In this document: positions 7,523-16,669 of the stretch, in pieces
Numbering within the stretch: the stretch's first letter is position 1
Layout: each line of letters begins with the position of its first letter
Assembly (NCBI GenBank): GCA_000696115.1
Contig: JJOH01000009.1
Coordinates: 189,081-221,175, forward strand
Length of the DNA: 32,095 nucleotides
Direction: 5' to 3'
From: Streptomyces olindensis
GTDB lineage: Bacteria; Actinomycetota; Actinomycetes; Streptomycetales; Streptomycetaceae
Notes under the pieces: generated by a model
What the model was told of the DNA's origin: nothing
Databases searched by the model: none
Seen by the model: the letters and a program-made list of their open reading frames with translations, nothing else
Made by a program: the position numbers and the translations under genes

Positions 7523-8461
7523 TCACTTGGTGAGCGTGCAGGCGGCCAGGGAGTCCAGGCCGGCCGGACGCTCGGCCGTGCGGCCGATGGCGGTGGCGAT
7601 GCGGTTGATCGCGGCGACGCGCTTGTCCTCCAGCGGGCCGAGGATGGCGTTCTGGACGAAGTTGGGACCGCCCTGGCCGACGGTGTCTACGAGGCGCTTG
7701 TTGGCCTCCTGGATCTGGGTGTCCAGCTGGCCCAGGTTGCGGTCGACCTCGGCCTGGGCCGAGGCGGGGATCGCCGGCAGCTGGGAGGCGACGTCCGGGC
7801 AGCTGATCGTGCCGGCACCGGCGTTGCCCGCCTCGCCCGCGCCCTCTTCGGCACCCGCGCCTGCTCCGGCTTCGGCACCCGCGCCCGCCTCCGCGCCCGC
7901 ACCTGCCTCGGCACCCGCACCGGCCTCGGCGCCCGCGCCCTCGCCGGCTCCCGCGCCCGCCTCCGCACCGGCATCCGCCTCGCCGCCCGCCGCCTCGCCC
8001 GCTCCGGCGCCGCCGTCGGCGTTGAGCTGGCAGGCGGCGAAGGCTTCGAGCCCCTCGGGCTTCTCCGCGGCGCGACCGATGGCGGTCTCGATGCGGTTCA
8101 GGGCGGCGACGCGCTTGTCCTCCAGCGGGCCGAGGATGGCGTTCTGGACGAAGTTGGGGCCGCCCTGGCCGACGGTGTCGACGAGGCGCTTGTTGGCCTC
8201 CTCGATCTGGGTGTTCAGCTGGGCGAGGTTGCGGTCGACCTCCGCCTGGGCCGAGGCGGGGATCGCCGGCAGCTGGCCGGTGACGTCCGGGCACGTGATG
8301 GTGCCGGGGCCCGCCAGCGTCCGGGCGTTCGTGCCGCCGCTCTGGGACGTCTCCCCGGCGAGGGCGAAGCCGGCGATCGCCGTGCCGGACAGCGCCACCG
8401 CGGCCGCGCCGCCGATGAACGCGACGCGACGCTTGTTGTACTTCGGAAGAGCCCTGGACAT
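7523..8461 (-). CDS. Secreted protein with duplicated domain and Ala/Gly/Glu-rich linker
   Basis: I do not recognise a named family. The 312 residues begin with a basic stretch and a hydrophobic segment (about 14-35, ending ALAG) that looks like an export signal. Two near-identical domains of about 90 residues follow (about 50-141 and 221-312), each running from CPDV..QLPAIPASAQAEVDRNL through VDTVGQGGPNFVQNAILGPLEDKRVAALNRI to a terminal Cys, with one cysteine at each end that could form a disulfide. Between them lies a low-complexity linker of AGAEAGAG type. Few hydrophobic stretches remain, so it is probably soluble or wall-associated. A ribosome site GAGGCA lies just before the ATG. Function unknown. 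Confidence 0.85.
   Translation of the reverse strand: MSRALPKYNKRRVAFIGGAAAVALSGTAIAGFALAGETSQSGGTNARTLAGPGTITCPDVTGQLPAIPASAQAEVDRNLAQLNTQIEEANKRLVDTVGQGGPNFVQNAILGPLEDKRVAALNRIETAIGRAAEKPEGLEAFAACQLNADGGAGAGEAAGGEADAGAEAGAGAGEGAGAEAGAGAEAGAGAEAGAGAEAGAGAGAEEGAGEAGNAGAGTISCPDVASQLPAIPASAQAEVDRNLGQLDTQIQEANKRLVDTVGQGGPNFVQNAILGPLEDKRVAAINRIATAIGRTAERPAGLDSLAACTLTK
7611..7785. repeat. Intragenic direct repeat, copy A
   Basis: The DNA here is nearly identical to 8103-8277, 492 bases away, differing at only a few positions. It encodes the core of the second domain of the secreted duplicated-domain protein. The identity at DNA level, including silent positions, points to recent duplication or gene conversion. 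Confidence 0.85.
8103..8277. repeat. Intragenic direct repeat, copy B
   Basis: Partner of the repeat at 7611-7785, in the same orientation. Recombination between the two would delete one domain and the linker in frame (492 bp is 164 codons). Confidence 0.85.
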
Positions 8462-8581
8462 GGGGGTGCCTCACTAGGGGTCGGTGGGTCGTCGGTGTAC
8501 AAACGCGGCGCCTGCGTTCGGCGAGAGGTACGGGTAAGCGGTTTCGCGCGTTCAACGGATCATCAAATTCCCCGCGCGTGA

Positions 8582-10111
<1,530 letters not shown>

Positions 10112-10123
10112 GGGGAACGCCCC

Positions 10124-10158
10124 CAGGGGCGCGGGGAACTGCGCGACAAGCCACGACG
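10124..10158 (+). repeat. Streptomyces-type intergenic repeat, copy 2
   Basis: Just downstream of argH the sequence CAGGGGCGCGGGGAACTGCG, continuing through GCGACAAGCCACGACG, matches a short intergenic element that I recall as frequent in Streptomyces genomes. Related copies lie at 2619-2675 (inverted) and 22879-22940. The preceding CGCCCC/GGGGCG arms at 10118-10132 can form a hairpin, so it may serve as the argH terminator. Confidence 0.65.
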
Positions 10159-10280
10159 AAGCCACGCCGCACCCGCACCCGCACTCGCCGAACCGCCGAA
10201 CGAACCGAGCCATGAGGCGAAGGTGATCGCGGGTTACGTTGGTCGGAAACCGAACCGGAACCGACCGATCGGAGCCCGCG

Positions 10281-11252
10281 ATGCCCTTCGCCCGCCTGGC
10301 CGCAGCAACAACGCCCACCTGCCACATCGGCCTTGGCCTCGCCGCCGTCGGGCGCCCCGGCTACATCAACCTCGGCCGGGACGAGGACCTTCCTCCAGAG
10401 CGCACGGTCGATGCCCTACGGGAGCGCACCCACGAACTCCTCGACGCCGCCTACGCCCAAGGCGTCCGCTACTTCGACGCCGCCCGCTCCTACGGCCGCT
10501 CGGAGGAGTTCCTCGCCGACTGGCTGAACAAGAGGCCCGGCCTCGACGACATCGTCATCGGCAGCAAGTGGGGCTACACCTACACCGCCGACTGGTCCAC
10601 CGACGCCGAGACGCACGAGGTCAAGGACCACACCCTCGCCACCTACGAGCGGCAGCGCGCCGAGAGCGACGCCCTGCTCGGCGACCGCCTCGACCTGTAC
10701 CAGATCCACTCGGTGACCCCGGACAGCCCGGCCCTCACCGACAAGGAACTGCACGCCAAGCTCGCGGAGGCCGCCGCCCAGGGCCTCACCATCGGCTTCT
10801 CCACCAGCGGCCCCGCCCAGGCCGACGCGATCCGCGCCGCCCTCGCCGTGACGGTCGACGGCGAACCGCTCTTCCGTACCGTGCAGTCCACCTACAACGC
10901 GCTGGAGACCTCCGCCGCCCCCGCCCTCGCCGAGGCGCACGACGCCGGGCTCACCGTGATCGTCAAGGAGGGCATGGCCAACGGCCGCCTCGCCGGGCCG
11001 CACGCCCCGGACGTCCTCAAGGGGATCGCCGAGCAGACCGGACTGGGCTGTGACGCCGTCGCCCTGGCCGTCATCCTGCGGCAGCCCTGGGCCGGTGTCG
11101 TCCTCTCCGGCGCCGCCACCACCAACCAGCTCGCCTCGAACCTGCACGCCGCCGTCGTCGACCTCGACGACGACCAGCTGACCCGCCTCGCCACCTTGGC
11201 CGAGGATCCGCGCACGTACTGGGAGCGGCGCGGACAGCTGCCCTGGCACTGA
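10281..11252 (+). CDS. Aldo/keto reductase family oxidoreductase
   Basis: NADP(H)-dependent (alpha/beta)8-barrel oxidoreductase, 323 residues. The catalytic tetrad is recognisable: Asp in GVRYFDAARSYG, Tyr of the same segment, Lys in VIGSKWGY and His in LYQIHSV. The nucleotide-binding end ALAVILRQPWAGVVLSGAATTNQL is also present. ATG 10281 was chosen because GGAG lies six bases upstream; an in-frame ATG at 10239 has no comparable site. The substrate cannot be told from sequence. A TACGTT -10 candidate lies at 10235-10240. It stands alone between argH and the TetR-MFS pair. Confidence 0.9.
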   Translation: MPFARLAAATTPTCHIGLGLAAVGRPGYINLGRDEDLPPERTVDALRERTHELLDAAYAQGVRYFDAARSYGRSEEFLADWLNKRPGLDDIVIGSKWGYTYTADWSTDAETHEVKDHTLATYERQRAESDALLGDRLDLYQIHSVTPDSPALTDKELHAKLAEAAAQGLTIGFSTSGPAQADAIRAALAVTVDGEPLFRTVQSTYNALETSAAPALAEAHDAGLTVIVKEGMANGRLAGPHAPDVLKGIAEQTGLGCDAVALAVILRQPWAGVVLSGAATTNQLASNLHAAVVDLDDDQLTRLATLAEDPRTYWERRGQLPWH

Positions 11253-11300
11253 TCCCTCACCCGTCCTGAGGCGACCGGCATGAGGCACGCATGCCCAAGG

Positions 11301-11338
11301 TGAGACATTGACGTCTCATATGCGGTACTGTTGTCTCA
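11301..11338. promoter_or_regulatory. Operator and leaderless promoter of the TetR gene
   Basis: A perfect inverted repeat TGAGAC (11301-11306), six-base spacer, GTCTCA (11313-11318) is followed by a third half-site GTCTCA at 11333-11338 that runs into the ATG. A GAGACA/TACTGT promoter (11302-11307 and 11326-11331, 18-bp spacing) overlaps these sites and places transcription start about at the ATG. This is the expected picture for an autoregulated TetR repressor. Confidence 0.7.
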
Positions 11339-11889
11339 TGGCTGTCGATCGTGACCATGTGCTGCGCTCCGCCGCGGCCCTGCTGACCCGCAAATCCACC
11401 GCGACCATGGATGAGGTCGCGAAGGCCGCCGGGATCAGCCGCGCCACGCTGCACCGGCACTTCGCCGGGCGGGACGCCCTCGTCCGCGCCCTGGAGTCGC
11501 TCGGCATCGAGGAGTGCCGGGCCGCGCTGGACGCGGCCCGGCTCGACGAGGGCCCGGCGAGCGAGGCCGTGCGCCGGCTCGTCGGGGCCGTCGAGCCCGT
11601 CGCCGGACTGCTCGCGTTCCTCTACACCGAGAACCAGCTGTTCGAGGGCGAGGGGCAGAACGCGGGCTGGGCCCGGATCGACGACCGGATCTCCGCCCTG
11701 TTCCGGCGCGGCCAGCTCGCCGGCGAGTTCCGCATCGACCTCACGCCCGCCTGGCTCACCGAGGCGCTGTACGGCCTGCTGGCCTCCGGCGCCTGGCTGG
11801 TGCACAGCGGCAAGGGCGCCCCCAAGGACTTCCAGCACATGATCGCCGAGCTGCTGCTCGGCGGCGCGGTACGGAGAGAGGAATCATGA
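11338..11889 (+). CDS. TetR family transcriptional regulator
   Basis: The 183-residue protein has an N-terminal helix-turn-helix (about residues 5-50: VLRSAAALLTRKSTATMDEVAKAAGISRATLHRHFAGRDALV) typical of TetR repressors, and a helical C-terminal half for ligand binding and dimerisation. ATG 11338 is preferred over 11308: it is preceded by a promoter -10 element and an operator, and has no ribosome-binding site, as in leaderless genes. Its stop overlaps the start of the MFS exporter as ATGA, so the two form one unit and the exporter is its most likely target; the exported compound may be the inducer. Confidence 0.93.
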   Translation: MAVDRDHVLRSAAALLTRKSTATMDEVAKAAGISRATLHRHFAGRDALVRALESLGIEECRAALDAARLDEGPASEAVRRLVGAVEPVAGLLAFLYTENQLFEGEGQNAGWARIDDRISALFRRGQLAGEFRIDLTPAWLTEALYGLLASGAWLVHSGKGAPKDFQHMIAELLLGGAVRREES

Positions 11890-13421
11890 CCAGCACCCTG
11901 CGGCCGGCGTCGACGACCGAGGCGGTGAAGCGCCCGGGCCGCTGGCTCGCGCTCGGCGTTCTCGTGCTCGCCGTGCTGCTGGTGGCCGTCGACGCGACCG
12001 TCCTCGGTCTCGCCACCCCCTACATCAGCGAGGACCTGGAGCCCACCGGCACGCAGTTGCTGTGGATCGGCGACGTCTACTCGTTCGTCATCGCCGGTCT
12101 GCTCGTCTCCATGGGCAGCCTCGGCGACCGGATCGGCCGCAAGCGGATCCTGCTCGTCGGCGCCACGGCGTTCGGCGCGATATCCGTGCTCAACGCCTAC
12201 GCCACCACCCCCGAGATGATGATCGTCGCCCGGGCGCTGCTCGGTGTCGCCGGCGCGACCCTGATGCCGGCCACGCTCGCCCTGATCCGCAACCTCTTCC
12301 ACGACCCGCGCGAGCGCAGTCTCGCCGTCGGCATCTGGGGCGCCACCGCCTCCGCCGGCACGGCCGTCGGACCGATCGCCGGCGGGTTCCTGCTGGAGCA
12401 CTTCTGGTGGGGCTCGGTCTTCCTGATCAACCTGCCCGTGATGGCCGTCCTGGTCCTCGTCGGGATCAGGCTGCTGCCCGAGTCGCGCACCGCGAACCCC
12501 GGCCCCTGGGACCTGGCCAGTGTCGTGCTGTCGCTGGTCGGCATGGTCGGCGTGGTGTACGCGGTCAAGGAGGCCGCCGCGCACGGCTTCGCCTGGGACA
12601 CCCTGGCGGCCGGTCTGCTGGGCGCGGCCGCCCTCTGGGGATTCGTCCGCCGCCAGCTCAGGCTGCCGGCCCCGCTGCTGGACATGCGGCTGTTCCGCAA
12701 CCGCGGCTTCAGCGGGGCGGTGCTCGCCGACCTGCTCACCATCCTCGGCCTGTCCGGGCTGGTGTTCTTCCTCTCGCAGTACCTGCAACTCGTCCAGGGC
12801 CGCCGCCCGTTCGAGGCGGGCCTCGCCGAACTGCCCGCCGCGATCGGCGCGGTGGTGGCCGGTCTGGTCGCGGGCCGCGCGGCCCGGCGCTTCTCCGTGC
12901 GGGCCGTCGTCTCGGGCGGCCTCGCCGCGATCGGCCTCGCGCTGGCCGCGCTCACGGTGATCGGCCAGTCCACCGGCTACCCGCTGCTCGGGGCGGCGCT
13001 GCTCGTGGTCGGCGTCGGCGCCGGTTTCTCGTTCACCGTGACCGCCGACGTGATCCTCTCCAGCGTGCCCAAGGAGCAGGCGGGCTCCGCCTCCGCCGTG
13101 TCCGAGACGGCGTACGAACTCGGCGCCGCCCTCGGCATCGCCGTACTCGGCTCGATCGTGACCGGTGTCTACCGCGACTTCACCGGCCCCGCGGGCACCC
13201 CGGCCGCGGCCCACGAGTCGCTGGGCGGCGCCGTCGAGGCCGCCGCGGGCCTGCCCGCGCACACCGCCGCGACCATGCTGGACGCCGCCCGCACGGCCTT
13301 CGTCGACGGCCTGGCCCTCGCCGCGGGCGTCGGAGCGGCGGTGCTGCTCGCCGCGGCGGTGGCGGCGTGGTTCCTGCTGCGGGGGCAGCGGCTGGAGAGC
13401 GGCGGAGCGGAACACCCGTAG
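11886..13421 (+). CDS. MFS drug/proton antiporter, DHA2 (14-TMS) family
   Basis: The 511-residue integral membrane protein has about 14 hydrophobic segments. Family marks include VLLVAVDATVLGLATPYIS in helix 1 (charged Asp inside the membrane), the motif A loop GSLGDRIGRKRILLVG between helices 2 and 3, and ASAGTAVGPIAGGFLLEHFWWGSVFLINLP (motif C region). It resembles the SmvA/QacA/EmrB branch that exports quaternary ammonium compounds, dyes and antibiotics by proton antiport. ATG 11886 overlaps the TetR stop and is preceded by GAGAGGAA. No terminator hairpin is obvious directly after the stop; a short tandem repeat follows at 13451. Confidence 0.93.
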   Translation: MTSTLRPASTTEAVKRPGRWLALGVLVLAVLLVAVDATVLGLATPYISEDLEPTGTQLLWIGDVYSFVIAGLLVSMGSLGDRIGRKRILLVGATAFGAISVLNAYATTPEMMIVARALLGVAGATLMPATLALIRNLFHDPRERSLAVGIWGATASAGTAVGPIAGGFLLEHFWWGSVFLINLPVMAVLVLVGIRLLPESRTANPGPWDLASVVLSLVGMVGVVYAVKEAAAHGFAWDTLAAGLLGAAALWGFVRRQLRLPAPLLDMRLFRNRGFSGAVLADLLTILGLSGLVFFLSQYLQLVQGRRPFEAGLAELPAAIGAVVAGLVAGRAARRFSVRAVVSGGLAAIGLALAALTVIGQSTGYPLLGAALLVVGVGAGFSFTVTADVILSSVPKEQAGSASAVSETAYELGAALGIAVLGSIVTGVYRDFTGPAGTPAAAHESLGGAVEAAAGLPAHTAATMLDAARTAFVDGLALAAGVGAAVLLAAAVAAWFLLRGQRLESGGAEHP

Positions 13422-13450
13422 CCCACGGCGCTGCACGGCCCGGCACGGAT

Positions 13451-13495
13451 TTCGAGCCCACCGGCTTCGAGCCCACCGGCTTTAAGCCCGTTTTC
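13451..13495 (+). repeat. 15-bp tandem repeat, two perfect and one degenerate copy
   Basis: TTCGAGCCCACCGGC occurs at 13451-13465 and again, identical, at 13466-13480; a third unit at 13481-13495 (TTTAAGCCCGTTTTC) keeps the pattern partly. It lies in the 140-bp gap between the MFS gene and the small secreted peptide gene. In one frame it would read as repeats of Phe-Glu-Pro-Thr-Gly, but I find no convincing gene start for it. Confidence 0.8.
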
Positions 13496-13561
13496 GCCCC
13501 CGCCTGATGGTCTTGGCTCCGTACCCGACGTCGTTCCCCACGGCCGAAGGAGCCACCGACC

Positions 13562-13789
13562 ATGACACGTCGTACGAAGAAGGCGATCGTCACCGTCTCC
13601 GTCCTGGCCGCCGCAGGCCTCGTCGGCGGTGGTGCCGCACTCGCCGCGGAGGGTGACGAGCCGCCGCGCGAGCAGATCAGGTTCGTCGTCGAGGAGGGCA
13701 CCCCGTCCGGTGGCGCCAACGGCGAGGACTGCCCGTGGAAGGACGGCGGCAGCGCACCGCGCGGCGGCGACCCCGCCTCGGAGCTGTGA
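13562..13789 (+). CDS. Small secreted peptide, first gene of the MoxR operon
   Basis: A 75-residue product with a clear signal peptide: basic TRRTKK, hydrophobic core at about 9-27, and a likely cleavage after ALA at residues 27-29. The mature part is about 46 residues, acidic, with a single cysteine in GEDCPWKDGG and a Gly/Ser-rich tail. I do not recognise a named family. CGAAGGAG upstream of the ATG is a good ribosome site. Its stop codon overlaps a possible GTG start of the MoxR gene, and the next preferred start is two bases beyond, so it is co-translated with the ATPase. It could be a sensed or processed partner of the downstream protease and sensor kinase; that is inference. Confidence 0.8.
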   Translation: MTRRTKKAIVTVSVLAAAGLVGGGAALAAEGDEPPREQIRFVVEEGTPSGGANGEDCPWKDGGSAPRGGDPASEL

Positions 13790-13791
13790 CC

Positions 13792-14784
13792 GTGCCGGCC
13801 GACGCCGTGAACCCCGACGGCAAGCTGCTGGAAGAGGCCCTCTTCGAGGTCAAGCGGGTGATCGTCGGGCAGGACCGCATGGTGGAGCGGATGTTCACCG
13901 CGGTCCTGGCCCGCGGCCACTGCCTGCTGGAGGGCGTGCCGGGTGTCGCCAAGACGCTCGCCGCGAAGACGCTGGCGCACGTCGTGGGCGGCCGGTTCGC
14001 CCGGCTCCAGTTCACCCCCGACCTCGTCCCCTCCGACATCACCGGCACCCGCGTCTACCGGCCCTCCCGGGAGAGCTTCGACATCGAACCCGGCCCGGTC
14101 ATCGCCAACGTCGTCCTGGCCGACGAGATCAACCGGGCCCCCGCCAAGGTGCAGTCCGCCCTGCTGGAGGTCATGGGCGAGCACCAGGTCTCCATCGGCG
14201 GCACCACGCTCCCCGTCCCCGAACCGTTCCTCGTCCTCGCCACCCAGAACCCGATCGAGTCCGAGGGCGTCTACCACCTCCCCGAGGCCCAGCGCGACCG
14301 CTTCCTGCTCAAGGTCGAGGTCGCCGCGCCCAGCGAGTCCGAGGAACTCGCCATCCTCTACCGGATGAGCGTCGACCCGCCCCGGCCCCGCCGGGTCCTC
14401 ACCCCCGAGCGGCTGGTCGCGCTCCAGCGCGGCGCCGACGAGGTGTTCGTGCACCACGCCGTCGCCGAGTACGCCGTACGGCTCGTCTGCGCGACACGCG
14501 ACCTGGCCGGGCCGGAGCGGCGGCTGGCGCACGGCGCCGGTCCGCGCGCCACCCTCGGCCTGGTCGCCGCCGCCCGCGCGCTGGCCCTGCTGAGGGGCCG
14601 TGGCTACGTGCTGCCCGACGACGTCGGCGACCTGGCCCACGAGGTCATCGGGCACCGCCTGGTCCTCTCCTTCGACGCGCTCGCCGACGGAGTGACCGGA
14701 CCGCAGATCGTCGACGAGGTGCTCGCCTCCGTGGAACAGCCGAGGATCAGCCCCCGGCAGGCCGCCGAGGAGGCCGTGGCATGA
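13792..14784 (+). CDS. MoxR-family AAA+ ATPase
   Basis: The 330-residue cytoplasmic AAA+ ATPase has Walker A GVPGVAKT at about 48-55, Walker B VVLADEINRAP at about 107-117, a sensor 1 region LVLATQNPIESEGVYHLPEAQRDRF, and the C-terminal lid domain with the LALLRGRGYVLPDDV segment. MoxR ATPases work as chaperones that assemble or activate partner VWA-domain proteins, and two of these (DUF58 and membrane VWA) follow directly. GTG 13792 was chosen because GGAG lies eight bases before it; GTG 13786 overlaps the previous stop and is the alternative. Its own stop overlaps the DUF58 start as ATGA. Confidence 0.93.
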   Translation: MPADAVNPDGKLLEEALFEVKRVIVGQDRMVERMFTAVLARGHCLLEGVPGVAKTLAAKTLAHVVGGRFARLQFTPDLVPSDITGTRVYRPSRESFDIEPGPVIANVVLADEINRAPAKVQSALLEVMGEHQVSIGGTTLPVPEPFLVLATQNPIESEGVYHLPEAQRDRFLLKVEVAAPSESEELAILYRMSVDPPRPRRVLTPERLVALQRGADEVFVHHAVAEYAVRLVCATRDLAGPERRLAHGAGPRATLGLVAAARALALLRGRGYVLPDDVGDLAHEVIGHRLVLSFDALADGVTGPQIVDEVLASVEQPRISPRQAAEEAVA

Positions 14785-15689
14785 CCCCCACCCTCGGTGA
14801 ACTCACCCCCGAGCAGGCGCTGCGGCACCTGGAGCTGCTCTTCACCCGGCACCCCGACGGCCGGCTCCAGGGCGATCATCCCTCCCTGGTGCCGGGGCCC
14901 GGCGAGGAGGTGGCGGAGACCCGGCCGTACGTCATCGGCGACGACGTCCGCCGGATGGACTGGAACGCCACCGCCCGCACCACCGTCCCGCACGTCCGCC
15001 TCACCCTCGCCGACCGCGAACTCACCACGTGGATCGTCCTCGACGCCTCCGCCAGCATGGACTTCGGCACGGCCCGGATGGAGAAGCGGGACCTCGCGGT
15101 GGGCGCGGCGGCCGCGGTCGCCTTCCTCACGGAACGGGCCGGCAACCGCCTCGGCGCCCACATCGCGGGGCCGGACGGCAGCCGGCGCATCCCGCCGCGC
15201 ACCGGCCGCCGCCACCTGCTCGGACTCCTGCGGACCGCCCTCGAACGCCCGCGCGTCACCCCCGGCCCCCCGGCGCACCACCTCGCCGACGCCCTGCACT
15301 CCCTGCGCGCCCTGCCCGCCCGCGGTCTGGTCGCCGTGATCTCCGACTTCCTGGAGACGGGCTGGGAGCAGCCCCTGAAGACCGTGGCCCGCCGCCACCA
15401 AGTGCTCGCCGTGGAGATCGTCGACCCGCGCGAGCTGGACCTGCCGCCCGTCGGGCTCCTCACCGTCGTCGACCCGGAGACCGGACGGCGGCGTGAGGTC
15501 TCCACCCACAGCCGGGGACTGAGGGAGCGCTACCAGCGCGCCGCACTGGAGCAGCGGGCGCTGATCCGGCAGTCCATCCGCCGCGCGGGCGCCGCCCATC
15601 TGCGGCTGCGCACCGACCGGGACTGGGTGCGTGACGTCGTCCGCCATGTCGAGGCCCAGCGCCGCCGGGCCGGCGGCGGAGCCGCGTGA
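14781..15689 (+). CDS. DUF58 domain protein (VWA-like), MoxR partner
   Basis: The 302-residue protein carries the DUF58 signature GDDVRRMDWNATART at about 53-68, followed by a von Willebrand A-like fold with a metal-site motif DASASMDFG at about 88-96 and a VAVISDFLETGWE strand. DUF58 proteins are the usual second gene of MoxR clusters. No membrane segment is visible, so unlike longer DUF58 proteins with two N-terminal helices this one is probably cytoplasmic. It overlaps the MoxR gene by four bases, and the VWA gene starts 13 bases after its stop behind a GGAGGAG ribosome site. Confidence 0.92.
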   Translation: MTPTLGELTPEQALRHLELLFTRHPDGRLQGDHPSLVPGPGEEVAETRPYVIGDDVRRMDWNATARTTVPHVRLTLADRELTTWIVLDASASMDFGTARMEKRDLAVGAAAAVAFLTERAGNRLGAHIAGPDGSRRIPPRTGRRHLLGLLRTALERPRVTPGPPAHHLADALHSLRALPARGLVAVISDFLETGWEQPLKTVARRHQVLAVEIVDPRELDLPPVGLLTVVDPETGRRREVSTHSRGLRERYQRAALEQRALIRQSIRRAGAAHLRLRTDRDWVRDVVRHVEAQRRRAGGGAA

Positions 15690-15702
15690 AGGAGGAGACA
15701 CG

Positions 15703-16653
15703 ATGAGTCTGCGCTCACCCGGCTGGCTCCTGCTGCTGGTGCCGCTCGCCGGCCTGATCGCCGCCTACGTCCTGGTCCAGCGCCGGCGCAGCCGCTACGC
15801 CGTCCGCTTCACCAACCTCGACCTGCTCGACAAGGTCGCCCCCCGCCGCCCGGGCTGGCGCCGGCACGTCCCCGCCGCCGTCTTCTGCGCCACCCTCGGC
15901 CTGCTGGTGCTGGGCTTCGCCCGGCCGACGGCCGAGGTGCAGGTCCCCCGCGAGCGGGCCACCATCATGGTCGCCTTCGACACGTCCGGGTCCATGGAGG
16001 CCACCGACGTCGAACCCACCCGCTTCGTGGCCGCCCAGCGCGCCGCCCTCGCCTTCGTCGACCGGCTGCCCGAACGGTTCAACACCGGGCTCGTCTCGTT
16101 CAACGGCTCCGCCACGGTCGCCGTGCCCCCGACCACCGACCGGGCGCTGCTGCGCTCGGCCATCGAACAGCTCACCCTCGGCCAGGCCACGGCGATCGGC
16201 GACGCCGTCGTCGCCGCCCGCGACGCCATCCGCGCGCTCGACCGGCAGGCCGCGACCGAACCGCCGCCCGCCCACATCGTGCTGCTGTCCGACGGAGCCA
16301 ACACCTCCGGCCGCACGGTCGAGTCGGCGGCCGAGGAGGCGGCCCGCGACCGCATCCCCGTGTCGACGATCGCCTACGGCACCGAGGACGGCGTCGTCGA
16401 CCTCGGCGGCGGCCGCATCCTCCAGGTCCCCGTCGACGGCCCCGCCCTGGAGAACCTCGCCTCGCGCACCGGCGGCGACTACCACGAGGCCGCCAGCGGA
16501 GAGGAACTCCAGGCGGTCTACGAGGACATCGGCAGCTCCGTCGGCCACCGCACCGAGGAACGCGAGATCTGGCAGTGGTTCGTCGCCGCCGGACTGGTCA
16601 CGGCGCTGGTGACGGCCGCGACCTCCCTGCTGTGGTTCTCGCGGCTCCCGTGA
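15703..16653 (+). CDS. Membrane-anchored VWA domain protein (BatA-like)
   Basis: The 316-residue protein has membrane segments at about 8-25 and 57-73, a von Willebrand A domain from about 86 to 270, and a C-terminal membrane helix at about 291-312. The MIDAS metal site is intact: DTSGS at 93-97, with a conserved threonine in TAIGDAV and an aspartate in LLSDGANTSG. This is the BatA/Aerotolerance layout, in which the VWA domain lies at the membrane and mediates metal-dependent protein contacts. GGAGGAG precedes ATG 15703. In the operon it probably forms a complex with the DUF58 protein and is remodelled by the MoxR ATPase. Confidence 0.93.
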   Translation: MSLRSPGWLLLLVPLAGLIAAYVLVQRRRSRYAVRFTNLDLLDKVAPRRPGWRRHVPAAVFCATLGLLVLGFARPTAEVQVPRERATIMVAFDTSGSMEATDVEPTRFVAAQRAALAFVDRLPERFNTGLVSFNGSATVAVPPTTDRALLRSAIEQLTLGQATAIGDAVVAARDAIRALDRQAATEPPPAHIVLLSDGANTSGRTVESAAEEAARDRIPVSTIAYGTEDGVVDLGGGRILQVPVDGPALENLASRTGGDYHEAASGEELQAVYEDIGSSVGHRTEEREIWQWFVAAGLVTALVTAATSLLWFSRLP

Positions 16654-16669
16654 CGAAGGAGGTACGACC

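Noticed and set aside
10223..11053. Alternative frames inside the aldo/keto reductase and argH genes
   Set aside because: Arg/Pro/His-rich translations typical of out-of-frame GC-rich coding DNA.
13441..13507. FEPTGFEPTGFKP peptide tail after the MFS gene
   Set aside because: It is only in a shadow frame with no start or ribosome site; treated as a DNA tandem repeat.
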